Positions 27,720-38,112 of a DNA stretch of 64,000 nucleotides are shown here, piece after piece. The notes beneath the pieces were generated by a model. It ran no database searches. It was not told where the DNA came from and worked only from the letters and a program-made list of their open reading frames with translations. Position numbers and translations under genes: made by a program. Origin of the DNA: Actinomycetes bacterium (GTDB lineage: Bacteria > Actinomycetota > Acidimicrobiia > Acidimicrobiales > Ilumatobacteraceae); contig JANYCT010000034.1 in NCBI GenBank assembly GCA_025360105.1, positions 1 through 64,000 on the forward strand. Direction: 5' to 3'. Positions within the stretch are counted from its first letter, which is position 1. Each line of letters begins with the position of its first letter.

Positions 27720-29286
27720 GTCGGTTCTCCTTGGTATAAGTGCCCAGCGGCGCCGCCAACGTGCTCTCACTGTACGGATCGGGAACGGTGTGGATCGGGT
27801 CAGGCGAATAGCTGAAGAACGTCGGGTACTTGAAGCTGCACCAGATCATCAATGGGACACCCACGGCCAACAGCAACGTACCGATAACTAGCACCGTGCC
27901 GACGCCGAACAGCAGGCCATAGCCGTATGCCTCGTTTCGCGCATCCCACACCGTCTTACAAAAGACGAAGATCAGCACCACACCGCCGAACAGCGGAAGG
28001 AAGCCGATGAGAAAAAAGTTCTTGGCTGATACGAGGAGATACCGGCGGTAATACCACACGCACGACAGACCCGACACGCCGTAGTAGACGGCGATCGCCA
28101 TGCCCACCGCGGCGATAGAGGCGCTATACGCATCGGTAGAACTGTTGTGGCTGACCAGTACCAATAACAGGTACCACCCAATCGAGATTCCCCCGAAGAG
28201 CCAGGTGCTGAAATCGGGGGTGAGCTGTTTGTGGTTGATTTGGGCCAACTTCTGCGGACCAGCCCCGTGAGCACCCATCGACAGCATCGTTCGCGTTGCG
28301 GGGAGGATGGTGGTCTGACACGAGGCCGCCGCAGAGGTGAGCACGGCGATGACGAGCAACTTGACAAAGATCGCGGGCAGAGCCACCTTGCCGGCGGCAT
28401 ATATGGCGTCGCCGCTGTTGTCGGAGACGAATGTAGGGCCGAGGAGCGAGACTACGCCGTAGGAGGTCAGCAGATAGATCGCGAGCAGGATGAAGGTGGA
28501 GAGCACCGCTGCGATACCCGGTGTACGGCTGGAGTCCTCAGCTTCTTCGTTCACCGACACACACGTATCCCAACCCCAGTAGGCGAAGATGGCCACGACG
28601 AGCCCGGCTGTGATGGCCTGAGTAGAGAGGCCCGATGGCGACATCCACGACAGGCTCGGCCTGATCGAGTGATACACGGTGGCCACCCCATCGCCATTCA
28701 GCGCCGTCCTTGTGGTGCCGTGGAAGGCCTTGACAATAGCCACCACCGCAAACACGCTAAGGATAACGACCTCGGTACCGAGCAGGATTACCTGCGACTT
28801 GGCCGACAGTTCGATGCCCTTCCAGCAGATCCAGCACATCGCGACAATGAACAATATTCCGATTGTGGTGGTGAGGTAAATGTTCTGTGCCAGCTTCTCG
28901 CTAAACAACAGCACGAGATACTGGCCAGAGATGCCGGCCAGGTTCGGCATGATCACCAGATCGGCCACAATGCAGCCCCAGCCGCTGATCCAACCGGCTC
29001 TGGGGCCAAACGCGCGCACGCCCCACGTGAAGTTGGTACCGCAGTCCGGATCGGCCTTGTTGAGGTAGTAGAACGCAGCCGCGATGCATCCCATCGGCAC
29101 AAAGGCGAAGAGCATGATGAAGGGCGCCTTGACTCCGGCTGCGTCGGCGATACCGCCGATACCCGCCGCAAGGCTGTAACCCGGGGCTGTGGAGGCGACG
29201 CCGATCACGATCACGGCAACGAGGCCAAGGGATCCACCCTTCAAACCCTTGTCGGCCATCGAAGGCTGCTGTACTGCAGTACTCAC
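27709..29286 (-). CDS. APC-family amino acid permease
   Basis: 12-TM protein; VAVIVIGVASTAPGYSLAAGIGGIADAAGVKAPFIMLFAFVPM. Confidence 0.9.
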   Translation of the reverse strand: MSTAVQQPSMADKGLKGGSLGLVAVIVIGVASTAPGYSLAAGIGGIADAAGVKAPFIMLFAFVPMGCIAAAFYYLNKADPDCGTNFTWGVRAFGPRAGWISGWGCIVADLVIMPNLAGISGQYLVLLFSEKLAQNIYLTTTIGILFIVAMCWICWKGIELSAKSQVILLGTEVVILSVFAVVAIVKAFHGTTRTALNGDGVATVYHSIRPSLSWMSPSGLSTQAITAGLVVAIFAYWGWDTCVSVNEEAEDSSRTPGIAAVLSTFILLAIYLLTSYGVVSLLGPTFVSDNSGDAIYAAGKVALPAIFVKLLVIAVLTSAAASCQTTILPATRTMLSMGAHGAGPQKLAQINHKQLTPDFSTWLFGGISIGWYLLLVLVSHNSSTDAYSASIAAVGMAIAVYYGVSGLSCVWYYRRYLLVSAKNFFLIGFLPLFGGVVLIFVFCKTVWDARNEAYGYGLLFGVGTVLVIGTLLLAVGVPLMIWCSFKYPTFFSYSPDPIHTVPDPYSESTLAAPLGTYTKENRHGW

Positions 29287-29491
29287 GGTCCCCCCACTCG
29301 TACCCGTGCGCACGGGCTGTCAGGATCCGACGTCGTGACGAACTGCCCGTCCCGCCGGAGGAATTTGAGTCAACGTAGCACTCAGCACATGCTCCAATGC
29401 GTCGTTCCCTGCTCGGCGACGACAGGTTCACACCGGTGAAATAAGTGAGTCATTTGCTGAAACATGCGAACAGGGGCATGATCGCTGATGT

Positions 29492-29950
29492 ATGGATCGA
29501 AGAAGCCCTCATGTCGACGACACCGACCGCGCCATCATCGAGCAATTGCAGACCGATGGACGCATTTCCTACACGCGCCTCGGTGCCGCGATCGGATTGT
29601 CCGAGGCAGCAGCCCGCCAACGCGTGCAACGCCTGATGGACGGCGGCGTCGTGCAGGTGGTAGCCGTGACCAACCCGTTGTCACTGGGGTATCGACGCAT
29701 GGCCATGATCGGCGTACGCACTGAAGGCCCCACCGAGGGAATCGCAGCAGCGCTCGAGGCGTTTCCGGATATCGAGTATCTCGTAGTCACCGCCGGTTCA
29801 TTCGACCTGATGTGTGAGGTCGTTGTCCCCGACGACTCTGCCTTGCTCAACCTCACCAATCGCATCCGGTCGGTACCGGGCGTGAGCAACACCGAGACAT
29901 TCATCTATCTGTCGTTGGTGAAACAGACCTATGCGTGGGGCGCACATTGA
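29492..29950 (+). CDS. Lrp/AsnC family transcriptional regulator
   Basis: DDTDRAIIEQLQTDGRISYTRLGAAIGLSEAAARQRVQRLMDGGVVQVVAV plus RAM domain. Confidence 0.92.
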   Translation: MDRRSPHVDDTDRAIIEQLQTDGRISYTRLGAAIGLSEAAARQRVQRLMDGGVVQVVAVTNPLSLGYRRMAMIGVRTEGPTEGIAAALEAFPDIEYLVVTAGSFDLMCEVVVPDDSALLNLTNRIRSVPGVSNTETFIYLSLVKQTYAWGAH

Positions 29951-30848
29951 GCGATCGCGCCCCCGCAGCCGCTACGTTCGACATGCAGGCCGCGGCGCGC
30001 CGACACCTGGTGGCCAACACCAACCAGTACCGCTGCGGGATGTGCGCGCAAGCCCACGAATGCAGCCTCGTGGTACTGACGACATCGACGCGAGCATCCC
30101 GATGGAAGGCCCCGACACCGTTGCCCGCGCGATCTTGGAACCAGTGCAGAACACTGATGGCGCTCTCGCTGCTCGCCTTGGCTACTGGCAGCGCTTCCGC
30201 GAGATCTGCGATCGCTACGGGGTGCTGCTGGTGAGCGACGAGGTCATCTGCGCCTTCGGTCGATTGGGCGATTGGTTCGGTTGCGACCGTTTCGGGTACC
30301 AACCCAACATGATCGTGTTCACGAAGAGCGTCACCAGTGGCTACGCGCCGCTCGGCGGCATCATCGTCAGCGATCGGCTGGCCGCCCCATTCCTCGGGGA
30401 CAGCCGTACGTTCCTGCACGGCCTCACGTTCGAAGGTCACCCGGTGAGTTGCGCCGTCGCATCGGCGAACGTCGAGTTGATGGAACGCGAAGATCTGCTC
30501 GGCAATGTGCGCCACATTGAATCCGTGTTCGCCGAGTTCATGGCGCGCAGTGGCGAACTTCGCATCGTCGGCCAGGTGAGCGGGTACGGTTACTTCCGCA
30601 TCGCCGAACTCGTGAAGGACAAACACACCAAGACCACGTTCACCGACGAGGAATGCGCTCGGATGCTGCGCGGCGCGCTCTCGCCTGCGCTGTACAAAGC
30701 GGGGCTGTTCTGCTGCGCCGGCGACCGCGCCGATCCGGTGGTCGTTCTGTCCCCACCACTCACATGCGGGGCGGATGAACTGAATTTCATCGGCGACACC
30801 CCCGTGGAAGTTTTCACGGACGTGTGGAACGACGTGCAGTCGAAATGA
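29947..30848 (+). pseudogene. class III (PLP) aminotransferase, internally deleted and frameshifted
   Basis: Frame 1: SDRAPAAATFDMQAAARRHL joined to NTNQYRCGMCAQAHECSL; frame 3 continues GTDDIDASIPMEGPDTVARAILEPVQNTDG...LLVSDEVICAFGRLGDWFG...FTKSVTSGYAPLGG; about 150-170 aa missing and a frame change near 30065-30080. Confidence 0.8.
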
Positions 30849-31528
30849 GCGAAGACAAGCCCACCCTCAACGACCACGCGTGGGGCCTTGTGTCCAGTGG
30901 CGAGACCCGGTGGCCGGCCGCGCTCGCGATGGTGGGAGCCTTGGTGCTGCAATTCCGACTGCCCGAAAAACTCACGCTCGGGCCACGGTGGGTGCTGCCA
31001 GCCGTCGAAGGCTTGGTGCTCATCACGCTGCTCGTGGTGAGTCCGACCAAGTTTGACGAAACCTCACGCGACGTTCGCTTTGTTTCGCTGGGCCTCATCG
31101 CGATCCTTACTGTTGCAAATGCAACGGCACTCGGGTTACTCATGCACAACCTGCTGAAATCGGGCAACGCGATACCGGGCCGTTCGCTGATCTACTCGGC
31201 CGTGTCCATCTGGCTCACGGGCGTGATCGCCTACGCGCTCTGGTACTGGGAGATCGATCGTGGCGGGCCGAGCAGCCGTTGTCGCCTCGATCATGCCCCG
31301 CCGGACTTCTGGTTCCCACAGATGGAGAACCCCGGCGTGACCAAGACCTCGTGGTCGCCGCACTTTCTCGACTACCTCTACGTCTCGGTTACGAACTCCT
31401 CGGCGTTCAGTCCAACTGACGCGCTCCCGCTCACGCTTCGCGCCAAGGCATTGATGACGGCCCAGTCTCTCACCTCACTCGCGACGATCGTGGTGGTGGG
31501 CGCTCGCGCCGTCAACATTCTCAAGTGA
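30845..31528 (+). CDS. integral membrane protein of unknown function
   Basis: ATGA overlap with upstream gene; several TM helices; C-terminal SVTNSSAFSPTDALPLTLRAKALMTAQSLTSLATIVVVGARAVNIL. Confidence 0.8.
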   Translation: MSEDKPTLNDHAWGLVSSGETRWPAALAMVGALVLQFRLPEKLTLGPRWVLPAVEGLVLITLLVVSPTKFDETSRDVRFVSLGLIAILTVANATALGLLMHNLLKSGNAIPGRSLIYSAVSIWLTGVIAYALWYWEIDRGGPSSRCRLDHAPPDFWFPQMENPGVTKTSWSPHFLDYLYVSVTNSSAFSPTDALPLTLRAKALMTAQSLTSLATIVVVGARAVNILK

Positions 31529-31600
31529 TCACGTCGCGCCAATGGCGTGATGTAGAACTGCACCGGGACGCGGCGAGTGCCGACGAGGTCCGGAGGTCAC

Positions 31601-32143
31601 ATGGAAGAAACCGAAGTTCCACCCACGCTCCCCCACGAGTGTGAAGCGTGCCGGGTGATCGACGGCTTCGACGGTGTCGTTGACGGTCAACTCGGTAAAG
31701 CCGGTCACTTTCGAGTACTCGACGAACGCACCCTGTTCAGCCGCGTGCGTCGCGCAGAGGGCTCCGTCGCCGACGGCGTCACCGCATTCGCTGGCTCGAT
31801 GAAGTTCGTGTACATCCACGCGATCTGGTTCGGCGTCTGGGTCGCCGGCAACGTGGGTCTTGCTGGACTGAACTACCAATTCGACAAGTTCCCCTTCGGC
31901 CTGCTCACCATGATCGTGTCGCTCGAGGCAATCTTTCTGGCAACGTTCGTGATGATCAGCCAGAACCGCCAGGCGGCGCGATCGGACATCCGAAGCCGCC
32001 TCGACTTCGAGAACAACCTGCGTTCAGAGATCTGGTCGATACACATCGGCCAGGCTCTCGGCATCGATGTGCAACACGTCGAAGATCTGGTCCAGAAGGC
32101 CATCGCCGCAGCAGAGGAGCGCCTCCTCCGAGAGGACGCGTGA
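31601..32143 (+). CDS. DUF1003 domain membrane protein
   Basis: GSMKFVYIHAIWFGVWVAGN...FPFGLLTMIVSLEAIFLATFVMISQNRQAARSDIRSRLDFENNLRSE. Confidence 0.9.
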   Translation: MEETEVPPTLPHECEACRVIDGFDGVVDGQLGKAGHFRVLDERTLFSRVRRAEGSVADGVTAFAGSMKFVYIHAIWFGVWVAGNVGLAGLNYQFDKFPFGLLTMIVSLEAIFLATFVMISQNRQAARSDIRSRLDFENNLRSEIWSIHIGQALGIDVQHVEDLVQKAIAAAEERLLREDA

Positions 32144-33571
32144 TCAGCTGTTGATGTTGGCCATCACGTGCTTGATGCGGGTGTAGTCCTCGAGCGCATA
32201 CGCGGAGAGATCCTTGCCGTATCCGCTCTTCTTGTAGCCGCCATGGGGCATCTCGGCAACCAGCGGGATGTGGGTGTTGATCCACACGCAACCGAAATCG
32301 AGTCGCTTCGACATGCGCATGGCCCGCCCGAAGTCGCGGGTCCACACCGACGATGCGAGGCCGTAGTCCACTCCGTTCGCCCATCGCACCGCTTCGTCCT
32401 CGTCGGCGAACTTCTGCACCGTGATCACTGGTCCAAACACCTCGTTCTGGATCATCTCGTCGTTCTGCAACAGGTTCGCCACCACCGTTGGCGTATAGAA
32501 GTACCCGGCACCACCAACGGCGCTCCCCCCGGCGACGACACAGGCGTGGTCGGGCACGCGATCGAGAAAGCCACTGACGCGGGCGAGCTGACTGGCATTG
32601 TTGACAGGCCCGTAGAGCACGTCGTCATCATCGGGCATGCCGGTCTTGATACCTGCAGCGGCCGCCGCCAACGCTGCTACGAACTCGTCGTAGACCCCTG
32701 CCGATACGAGCACCCGCGTGGCCGCGGTGCAGTCCTGGCCGGCGTTGAAGAAGCCGGCGGTGGCGATGCCTTCAGCCGCTGCTGCAATGTCGGCATCGTC
32801 GAACACGACCACCGGCGCCTTACCACCGAGCTCGAGGTGCAGCCGCTTCAGGCTGTGCGAAGCAGCCTCAGCCACCTCCATGCCGGCACGAACCGAGCCG
32901 GTGATGCTCACCATCGACGGCGTGTCGTGGAGCACCATCGCCCGACCGGTATCGCGATCACCGCACACGACATTGAGAACTCCAGCGGGCAGGAACTCCG
33001 CAGCAATTTCGGCGAGCAGGGTGGTGCTCGCCGGCGTCGTGTCGCTGGGCTTGAGCACCACACTGTTTCCCGCCGCAATGGCCGGAGCGAACTTCCAGAC
33101 GGCCATCATCATCGGGTAGTTCCACGGTGCGACCTGAGCACACACACCCACAGGCTCGCGCCGGATGTAGCTGGTCATGCCGCGCATGTACTCGCCGGCT
33201 GATTTGCCCTCGAGATTGCGTGCAGCCGCAGCAAAGAATCGAATCTGATCGACCATCGGCGGGATTTCCTCGCTACGTGTCAGAGCGATCGGCTTGCCCG
33301 TGTTCTCGACCTCTAGTGCGATCAGCTCCTCGGCGCGCGCCTCGACCGCATCGGCGATCCGGAACAGCGCCAGTGATCGCTCGGATGGCGTGCTGTCCTT
33401 CCACACCTCGAACGCAGCCGCCGCTGCGGCCATCGCCGTGTTCACATCGGCACCGCTTGAAAGCGCGGCCGTGGCATATTGCTCACCGGTGGCGGGGTTG
33501 ATGACCGCCGTTGTGCGACCATCGGCAGCATCGACGTGTTGGCCGTTGATGAAGTTCTTGAACCCCTGCAT
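32144..33571 (-). CDS. NAD-dependent aldehyde dehydrogenase (gamma-aminobutyraldehyde type)
   Basis: [68 protein letters not shown]. Confidence 0.9.
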   Translation of the reverse strand: MQGFKNFINGQHVDAADGRTTAVINPATGEQYATAALSSGADVNTAMAAAAAAFEVWKDSTPSERSLALFRIADAVEARAEELIALEVENTGKPIALTRSEEIPPMVDQIRFFAAAARNLEGKSAGEYMRGMTSYIRREPVGVCAQVAPWNYPMMMAVWKFAPAIAAGNSVVLKPSDTTPASTTLLAEIAAEFLPAGVLNVVCGDRDTGRAMVLHDTPSMVSITGSVRAGMEVAEAASHSLKRLHLELGGKAPVVVFDDADIAAAAEGIATAGFFNAGQDCTAATRVLVSAGVYDEFVAALAAAAAGIKTGMPDDDDVLYGPVNNASQLARVSGFLDRVPDHACVVAGGSAVGGAGYFYTPTVVANLLQNDEMIQNEVFGPVITVQKFADEDEAVRWANGVDYGLASSVWTRDFGRAMRMSKRLDFGCVWINTHIPLVAEMPHGGYKKSGYGKDLSAYALEDYTRIKHVMANINS

Positions 33572-33666
33572 GGGTCTCGGTCCTCTCGTGAAGTGGTGCC
33601 GCCCACACTACGCGGAACGCCACTGCCTACACCTGCCGCCGCGATCACCTCACAGTTCATCCACTT

Positions 33667-33705
33667 GGGCGCGACACGCGCCAACACCTGGCGTAAGCCG
33701 CGCCC
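33667..33705. repeat. palindromic repeat copy 1
   Basis: gggcgcgacacgcgccaacacctggcgtaagccgcgccc; nested inverted arms GGGCGCG/CGCGCCC and CGCCA/TGGCG. Confidence 0.7.
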
Positions 33706-33729
33706 GACAACACAGCGACCCATCCAGTC

Positions 33730-33768
33730 GGGCGAGCAACGCGCCACCCCGTGGCGCGAACCGCGCCC
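33730..33768. repeat. palindromic repeat copy 2
   Basis: gggcgagcaacgcgccaccccgtggcgcgaaccgcgccc; 39 nt, same architecture, 63 bp from copy 1. Confidence 0.7.
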
Positions 33769-33805
33769 AACAAACGGGGCCGGGAGGAGGTGCGGGCGTG
33801 GTGCG

Positions 33806-34246
33806 TCAGCCGGTAACGGCGCGCAGGACCACCTTGCTCTCGGTGCTCGCGACGCCCGCGTCGGCCTTCAGCCAACGGATGAAAGCATCGAGTCCTTCGG
33901 CGCCGCGGCAGTCGACCATCACCATGTAGTCGGCCTTGCCTGTGACGTACGCCGCAAAGGTGACCTCGGCGCGTGTCACCAGTTTCGATTCGAACTCGTC
34001 CGGGTTCATCGCGGGTGGCAGGCCGACGTCGATGATGGCCTGCACGTCGTTGCCGAGCGCCGCCGGATCAACGAGCACCTGGTACCCGCGAATGATGCCG
34101 CTTCGTTCCATGGCGCGTACCCGGTCGGCGGTCGAGGTGGACGACAGGTGGACACGCTCGCCGAGCTCACGCCAACTGAGTCGGGCGTCGTCGCGCAATT
34201 GGTCGAGGATTCGAAGGTCGATCTTTGATATTGCCGCTGGTTCCAC
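33806..34246 (-). CDS. Lrp/AsnC family transcriptional regulator
   Basis: SKIDLRILDQLRDDARLSWRELGERVHLSSTSTADRVRAMERSGIIRGYQVLVDP; GTG start; divergent from ald. Confidence 0.92.
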   Translation of the reverse strand: MEPAAISKIDLRILDQLRDDARLSWRELGERVHLSSTSTADRVRAMERSGIIRGYQVLVDPAALGNDVQAIIDVGLPPAMNPDEFESKLVTRAEVTFAAYVTGKADYMVMVDCRGAEGLDAFIRWLKADAGVASTESKVVLRAVTG

Positions 34247-34308
34247 GGCAAAAGCGTACCTCCGTACCGAATTCCCTTCGGCAACGCGGCCCGAAAGGGG
34301 CGCATCAT

Positions 34309-35457
34309 ATGGACATGAGCAACCAGCACCCATCTGCACTGCGTACGGTCGGCGTCCCCCGCGAGGTGAAGACCGCGGAACACCGTGTAGCGATGACGCC
34401 CGACGGCGTTCGAGAGTTCGAACGTCACGGCATCGAGGTCTTCGTCGAGACCCACGCCGGCGAGGGCGCCAGCATTTCCGACGCCGATTATGTGGCCGCC
34501 GGCGCAACCATCGTTCCGTCCGCCGCCGATGCGTGGGCACAGCAGATGGTGGTCAAGGTGAAAGAGCCCAAGGCCGAGGAGTTCGGCTTTCTGCGCGCTG
34601 ACCTCACACTGTTCACCTACCTGCATCTCGCTGCCTACCCCGATGTGGCCAAAGCGTTACTCGCCGCAGGCACCACCGGCATTGCGTACGAGACCGTGCA
34701 GACCGAGAGCGGCGCGCTCCCCCTCTTGGCCCCGATGAGCGAGGTTGCAGGCAGACTGGCGCCACAGATGGGCGCTCACTATTTGGAGCGTCACAATGGT
34801 GGTCGTGGGGTGCTGATGGGCGGCGCTCCGGGCGTGCGCCCAGCCAAGGTCGTCGTGCTCGGCGCGGGCAACGTGGGTTGGAATGCAGCATGGATCGCAG
34901 CAGGTATGGAGGCCGAGGTGGTGCTGTTTGACAAGAACATCGATCGCCTCCGTTGGGTCGACCAAATCCAAAAGGGGAGAGTAGTCACGCTTGCATCGAA
35001 CCGAGGCGCGATTGAACGCAACGTTGCCGACGCGGACCTCGTCATTGGTGCTGTGCTCGTGGCGGGCGGCCGCGCCCCGGTGGTCGTGAGCGATGCGATG
35101 GTGCGCACGATGAAGCCCGGTGCCGTCATCGTCGATGTCGCGATCGACCAAGGCGGATGTATCGAGACCATTCACGAGACCACCCACAACGCACCGGTGT
35201 ACGAACTGCATGGCGTGATCCACTACGGCGTCGGCAATATGCCCGGTGCGGTGCCACACACCAGCACCTATGCGCTCACGAATGCCACCTTGGCCTATCA
35301 GCTCGACGTCGCGTTGTTCGGTGCAGGCGGAGCCGCCACGCGGGATGCATCGTTGGCACACGGAATCAACACCGTTGCCGGCCAGGTGACCAACGGTCCG
35401 GTGGCCGAGGCTTTGGGTGTGACGTCGGTTGATCCGGTCTCACTCCTGATCGACTAG
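34309..35457 (+). CDS. ald: alanine dehydrogenase
   Basis: VGVPREVKTAEHRVAMTPDGV, VVKVKEPKAEEFGFLR, APMSEVAGRLAPQMGAHYLE, GGAPGVRPAKVVVLGAGNVGWNAA. Confidence 0.96.
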   Translation: MDMSNQHPSALRTVGVPREVKTAEHRVAMTPDGVREFERHGIEVFVETHAGEGASISDADYVAAGATIVPSAADAWAQQMVVKVKEPKAEEFGFLRADLTLFTYLHLAAYPDVAKALLAAGTTGIAYETVQTESGALPLLAPMSEVAGRLAPQMGAHYLERHNGGRGVLMGGAPGVRPAKVVVLGAGNVGWNAAWIAAGMEAEVVLFDKNIDRLRWVDQIQKGRVVTLASNRGAIERNVADADLVIGAVLVAGGRAPVVVSDAMVRTMKPGAVIVDVAIDQGGCIETIHETTHNAPVYELHGVIHYGVGNMPGAVPHTSTYALTNATLAYQLDVALFGAGGAATRDASLAHGINTVAGQVTNGPVAEALGVTSVDPVSLLID

Positions 35458-35499
35458 CGGGTCGCAGACGCAAGCACGTCCACGAGTAGCGTTCCCTGC

Positions 35500-36720
35500 A
35501 TGGCAACCTCTGTGTTCGAAACCGACCTGCCGACCCTCGATCTGATGGATGTGCCGTTCGACGAGGCGCAGCGCGTGATGCACGATCTGGCCGGACAGCA
35601 CTGGCTCGTGCGCAACCCGTTCGGTTTTACGGTATTGCGTTACGACGATGTCGCGGCCGTGCTTCGCGACAAGCGTTGGCACAATGCCGCAGCGATCCTG
35701 CCCAGGATGATGGGCATCACCAACCCCGATTTCCTGGAACGTGATCGCGTGAGCATCCTCAGCGCCGAGGGTGACGTGCACACCCGGCTACGCCGCCTCG
35801 TCGCTCCGGCGTTCTCGCCACGCGCTGCAGATCGCCTCCGACCCTTCATGCGCGAGGTCGTCAACGGCCTCGTCGACGGCGTGGCTTCAACGGGTCGTGC
35901 CGACATCGTGGCCGATATCTGTGAGCCGTATCCCATTCCGATCATCTGCGAATTGCTCGGCGCGCCCAAGAGCGACTGGCAATTGTTCAGTCGCCTCGCC
36001 GCCGACGTGTTGCGCATCTTCGACGGCACCCTCGAGCAGGACTTGCCCATCATCATGGCCGCCCAGGACGAACTCGATGCCTATACCCGCGAACTCATCG
36101 CCGAGCGACGTTCGAGGCCTGCCGACGATCTGATCACCGCGTTGATCGCCGCCGAGGAGGCCGGGGACAAGCTCAGCAATGACGAGTTGGTGATGATGGT
36201 CGGCGCGGTCATCGTGGGTGGCACCGATACGACTCGCAACCAGCTCGGCTGTTCTGTGGCGCTGTTCGCACAGTACCCCGACCAGTGGAAGTTGCTCGCC
36301 GAGCGCGGCGACCTAGCGGCTCGGGCAGTCGATGAATCGATGCGCTACTTCGGCGCGGTGCGCGGTACCGGTCGTTTCGCCTCCGAAGATATCGAATACC
36401 GCGACATCCTCTTTCCTGCCGGGACGATGTTGATGCCGTCGCTGTCGGTTGCCAATCGAGATGGCTCGGTGTGGGCCGAGGCCGGTCGCTTCGACATCTT
36501 GCGCGAACCGGCTGGGCAACCGCACATGACCCTTGGCAGCGGCATCCACTACTGCCTCGGCGCTTCATTGGCCAAAGCCGAACTGCAAGAGGCCCTTCCG
36601 ATCCTCGCCCGACGGATGCCCGATCTGCACATCGATGGCAACATCACCTGGAAGCCGAGTCAGGTGGGTATCTTCGGGCCGGAGCACCTCCCGGTCACGT
36701 TTACCCCTACACACATCTGA
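35500..36720 (+). CDS. cytochrome P450
   Basis: I-helix AVIVGGTDTTRNQL, ExxR ESMRYF, heme motif LGSGIHYCLGASLAKAEL. Confidence 0.95.
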   Translation: MATSVFETDLPTLDLMDVPFDEAQRVMHDLAGQHWLVRNPFGFTVLRYDDVAAVLRDKRWHNAAAILPRMMGITNPDFLERDRVSILSAEGDVHTRLRRLVAPAFSPRAADRLRPFMREVVNGLVDGVASTGRADIVADICEPYPIPIICELLGAPKSDWQLFSRLAADVLRIFDGTLEQDLPIIMAAQDELDAYTRELIAERRSRPADDLITALIAAEEAGDKLSNDELVMMVGAVIVGGTDTTRNQLGCSVALFAQYPDQWKLLAERGDLAARAVDESMRYFGAVRGTGRFASEDIEYRDILFPAGTMLMPSLSVANRDGSVWAEAGRFDILREPAGQPHMTLGSGIHYCLGASLAKAELQEALPILARRMPDLHIDGNITWKPSQVGIFGPEHLPVTFTPTHI

Positions 36721-36735
36721 ACGACCGTCGACGAC

Positions 36736-38112
36736 TCACGGAACAGCGGCGGGCGGCAGGGCGGGCTGCAGCCCCAACGCCACCCGGACTCGATCGATCT
36801 CGGCTTGATTCGCTGGTGTTCGCGCTGTGATGGCTCCTTCATCGACCATCCACGGCAGCCAGCGCACGGTCACGTCGGGGCTGTATGGCTCTGGCACCCG
36901 ATTCGGGTCGGCCTGTCCCAGCAGACCGGATCCCGCACTGAGTTCGAACGTGTCTTTCTCGCGATGGGACTGCGCGGAGAAGTCGTGGCCTGATCGCAAG
37001 AGCCACCCGGTATTGACCACGATCGCAAACGCCATCACGATCCGACCGGCCCACAACGCCGGAGGCGCCAGGCGAAGGAGCTGGTCGACGGCCAGGGCGA
37101 AGGCAGGGGCGAGCAGCATCGCAGTCATGTACTGATAACGCGACGAGGCCGCAGACTCAACGCCGAGACCGACGCGCTCGAAGCCGATGCCGATCAGCAT
37201 CACCGAAGCAGTGCCCCACAGCGCGAGCAGAGTGGACTGGGCGCGCCAGCCGCTCCCCCGCCACAACGCGATACCGATCGTGCCCAGCAGCGCGACTCCC
37301 GCTACTCCGGGGAGCGTCACCATGCTACGCATCGTCGAGCCGAGTCCCCGTGCGACGAATTCGGGAACCAGCGACTTCGAGCCGGGGGGCACCGCCGTGG
37401 CGCTCCCGCTCTCCCAGAAGATGTACCACCACGCATACACCAAGCCCTGCGGAATGACGGCGAGAGCAAGAGCCCACCAGCGCTTGCGGAGTACGAGCAG
37501 CAAGCCAATACCACCGATGAAGATCGGCGCGAATCCCGACGACATCACTCCGATCACAGCGAGTCCCGCCCCCACGACATCACGGCGGTTGGGCGGGCCA
37601 TCGTGATCGACCAACACCACCTGCCCCAGAAACGCAACCAGCGACAGGTTGTAGGAGATTTGTATTGCGAAGATGATGTTCTCCCACCCCGCACCAAAGA
37701 CGAGCAGCGTGACACAGACCAGGGTGGTAGTCCACGCCGACACGCCACACCGTCGGCAGATCACCCGCACGAGCAGTACCGCTGCAATGTGCGCGAGCAG
37801 GTTCGGCACGAGGAACGGCAGATACGAACCGAGCCCGAAGACATTCTGAATGGCTCGGTAGATGAGCACGGGCACTGTAAGCCAATGACCGTCCTGCGCC
37901 GAGAACAGCCACTCTTTCCAGCCGGCGCTGTCGCGCACGGCGGTCCGCGTGATGACCAAGGCCCAATCGTCTCGGATGAACCACTGGTCACGACTGACCG
38001 TGACAACGACGGCCACACCGACGACGAAAGCGATCCAAAACCCCCAGCGGGCACCTTGGTCGGTGGCCGCACGATCTGCAATTCGGCGGATATGGCCCGC
38101 TGTCGTTGTCAT
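36736..38112 (-). CDS. polytopic membrane protein (glycosyltransferase-like)
   Basis: About 10 TM helices, RDDWALV and GHWLTVPVLIYRAIQNVFGLGSYLPF segments; overlaps the GT2 gene. Confidence 0.75.
   Translation of the reverse strand: MTTTAGHIRRIADRAATDQGARWGFWIAFVVGVAVVVTVSRDQWFIRDDWALVITRTAVRDSAGWKEWLFSAQDGHWLTVPVLIYRAIQNVFGLGSYLPFLVPNLLAHIAAVLLVRVICRRCGVSAWTTTLVCVTLLVFGAGWENIIFAIQISYNLSLVAFLGQVVLVDHDGPPNRRDVVGAGLAVIGVMSSGFAPIFIGGIGLLLVLRKRWWALALAVIPQGLVYAWWYIFWESGSATAVPPGSKSLVPEFVARGLGSTMRSMVTLPGVAGVALLGTIGIALWRGSGWRAQSTLLALWGTASVMLIGIGFERVGLGVESAASSRYQYMTAMLLAPAFALAVDQLLRLAPPALWAGRIVMAFAIVVNTGWLLRSGHDFSAQSHREKDTFELSAGSGLLGQADPNRVPEPYSPDVTVRWLPWMVDEGAITARTPANQAEIDRVRVALGLQPALPPAAVP

Noticed and set aside
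25956-27815. 619-aa plus-strand ORF across potA and the Usp gene
   Set aside because: Antisense shadow ORF; opposing frames carry clear ABC-ATPase and Usp motifs.
28231-29439. 402-aa plus-strand ORF antisense to the APC permease
   Set aside because: No domain-like features; low-complexity His/Arg/Asp composition typical of antisense frames.
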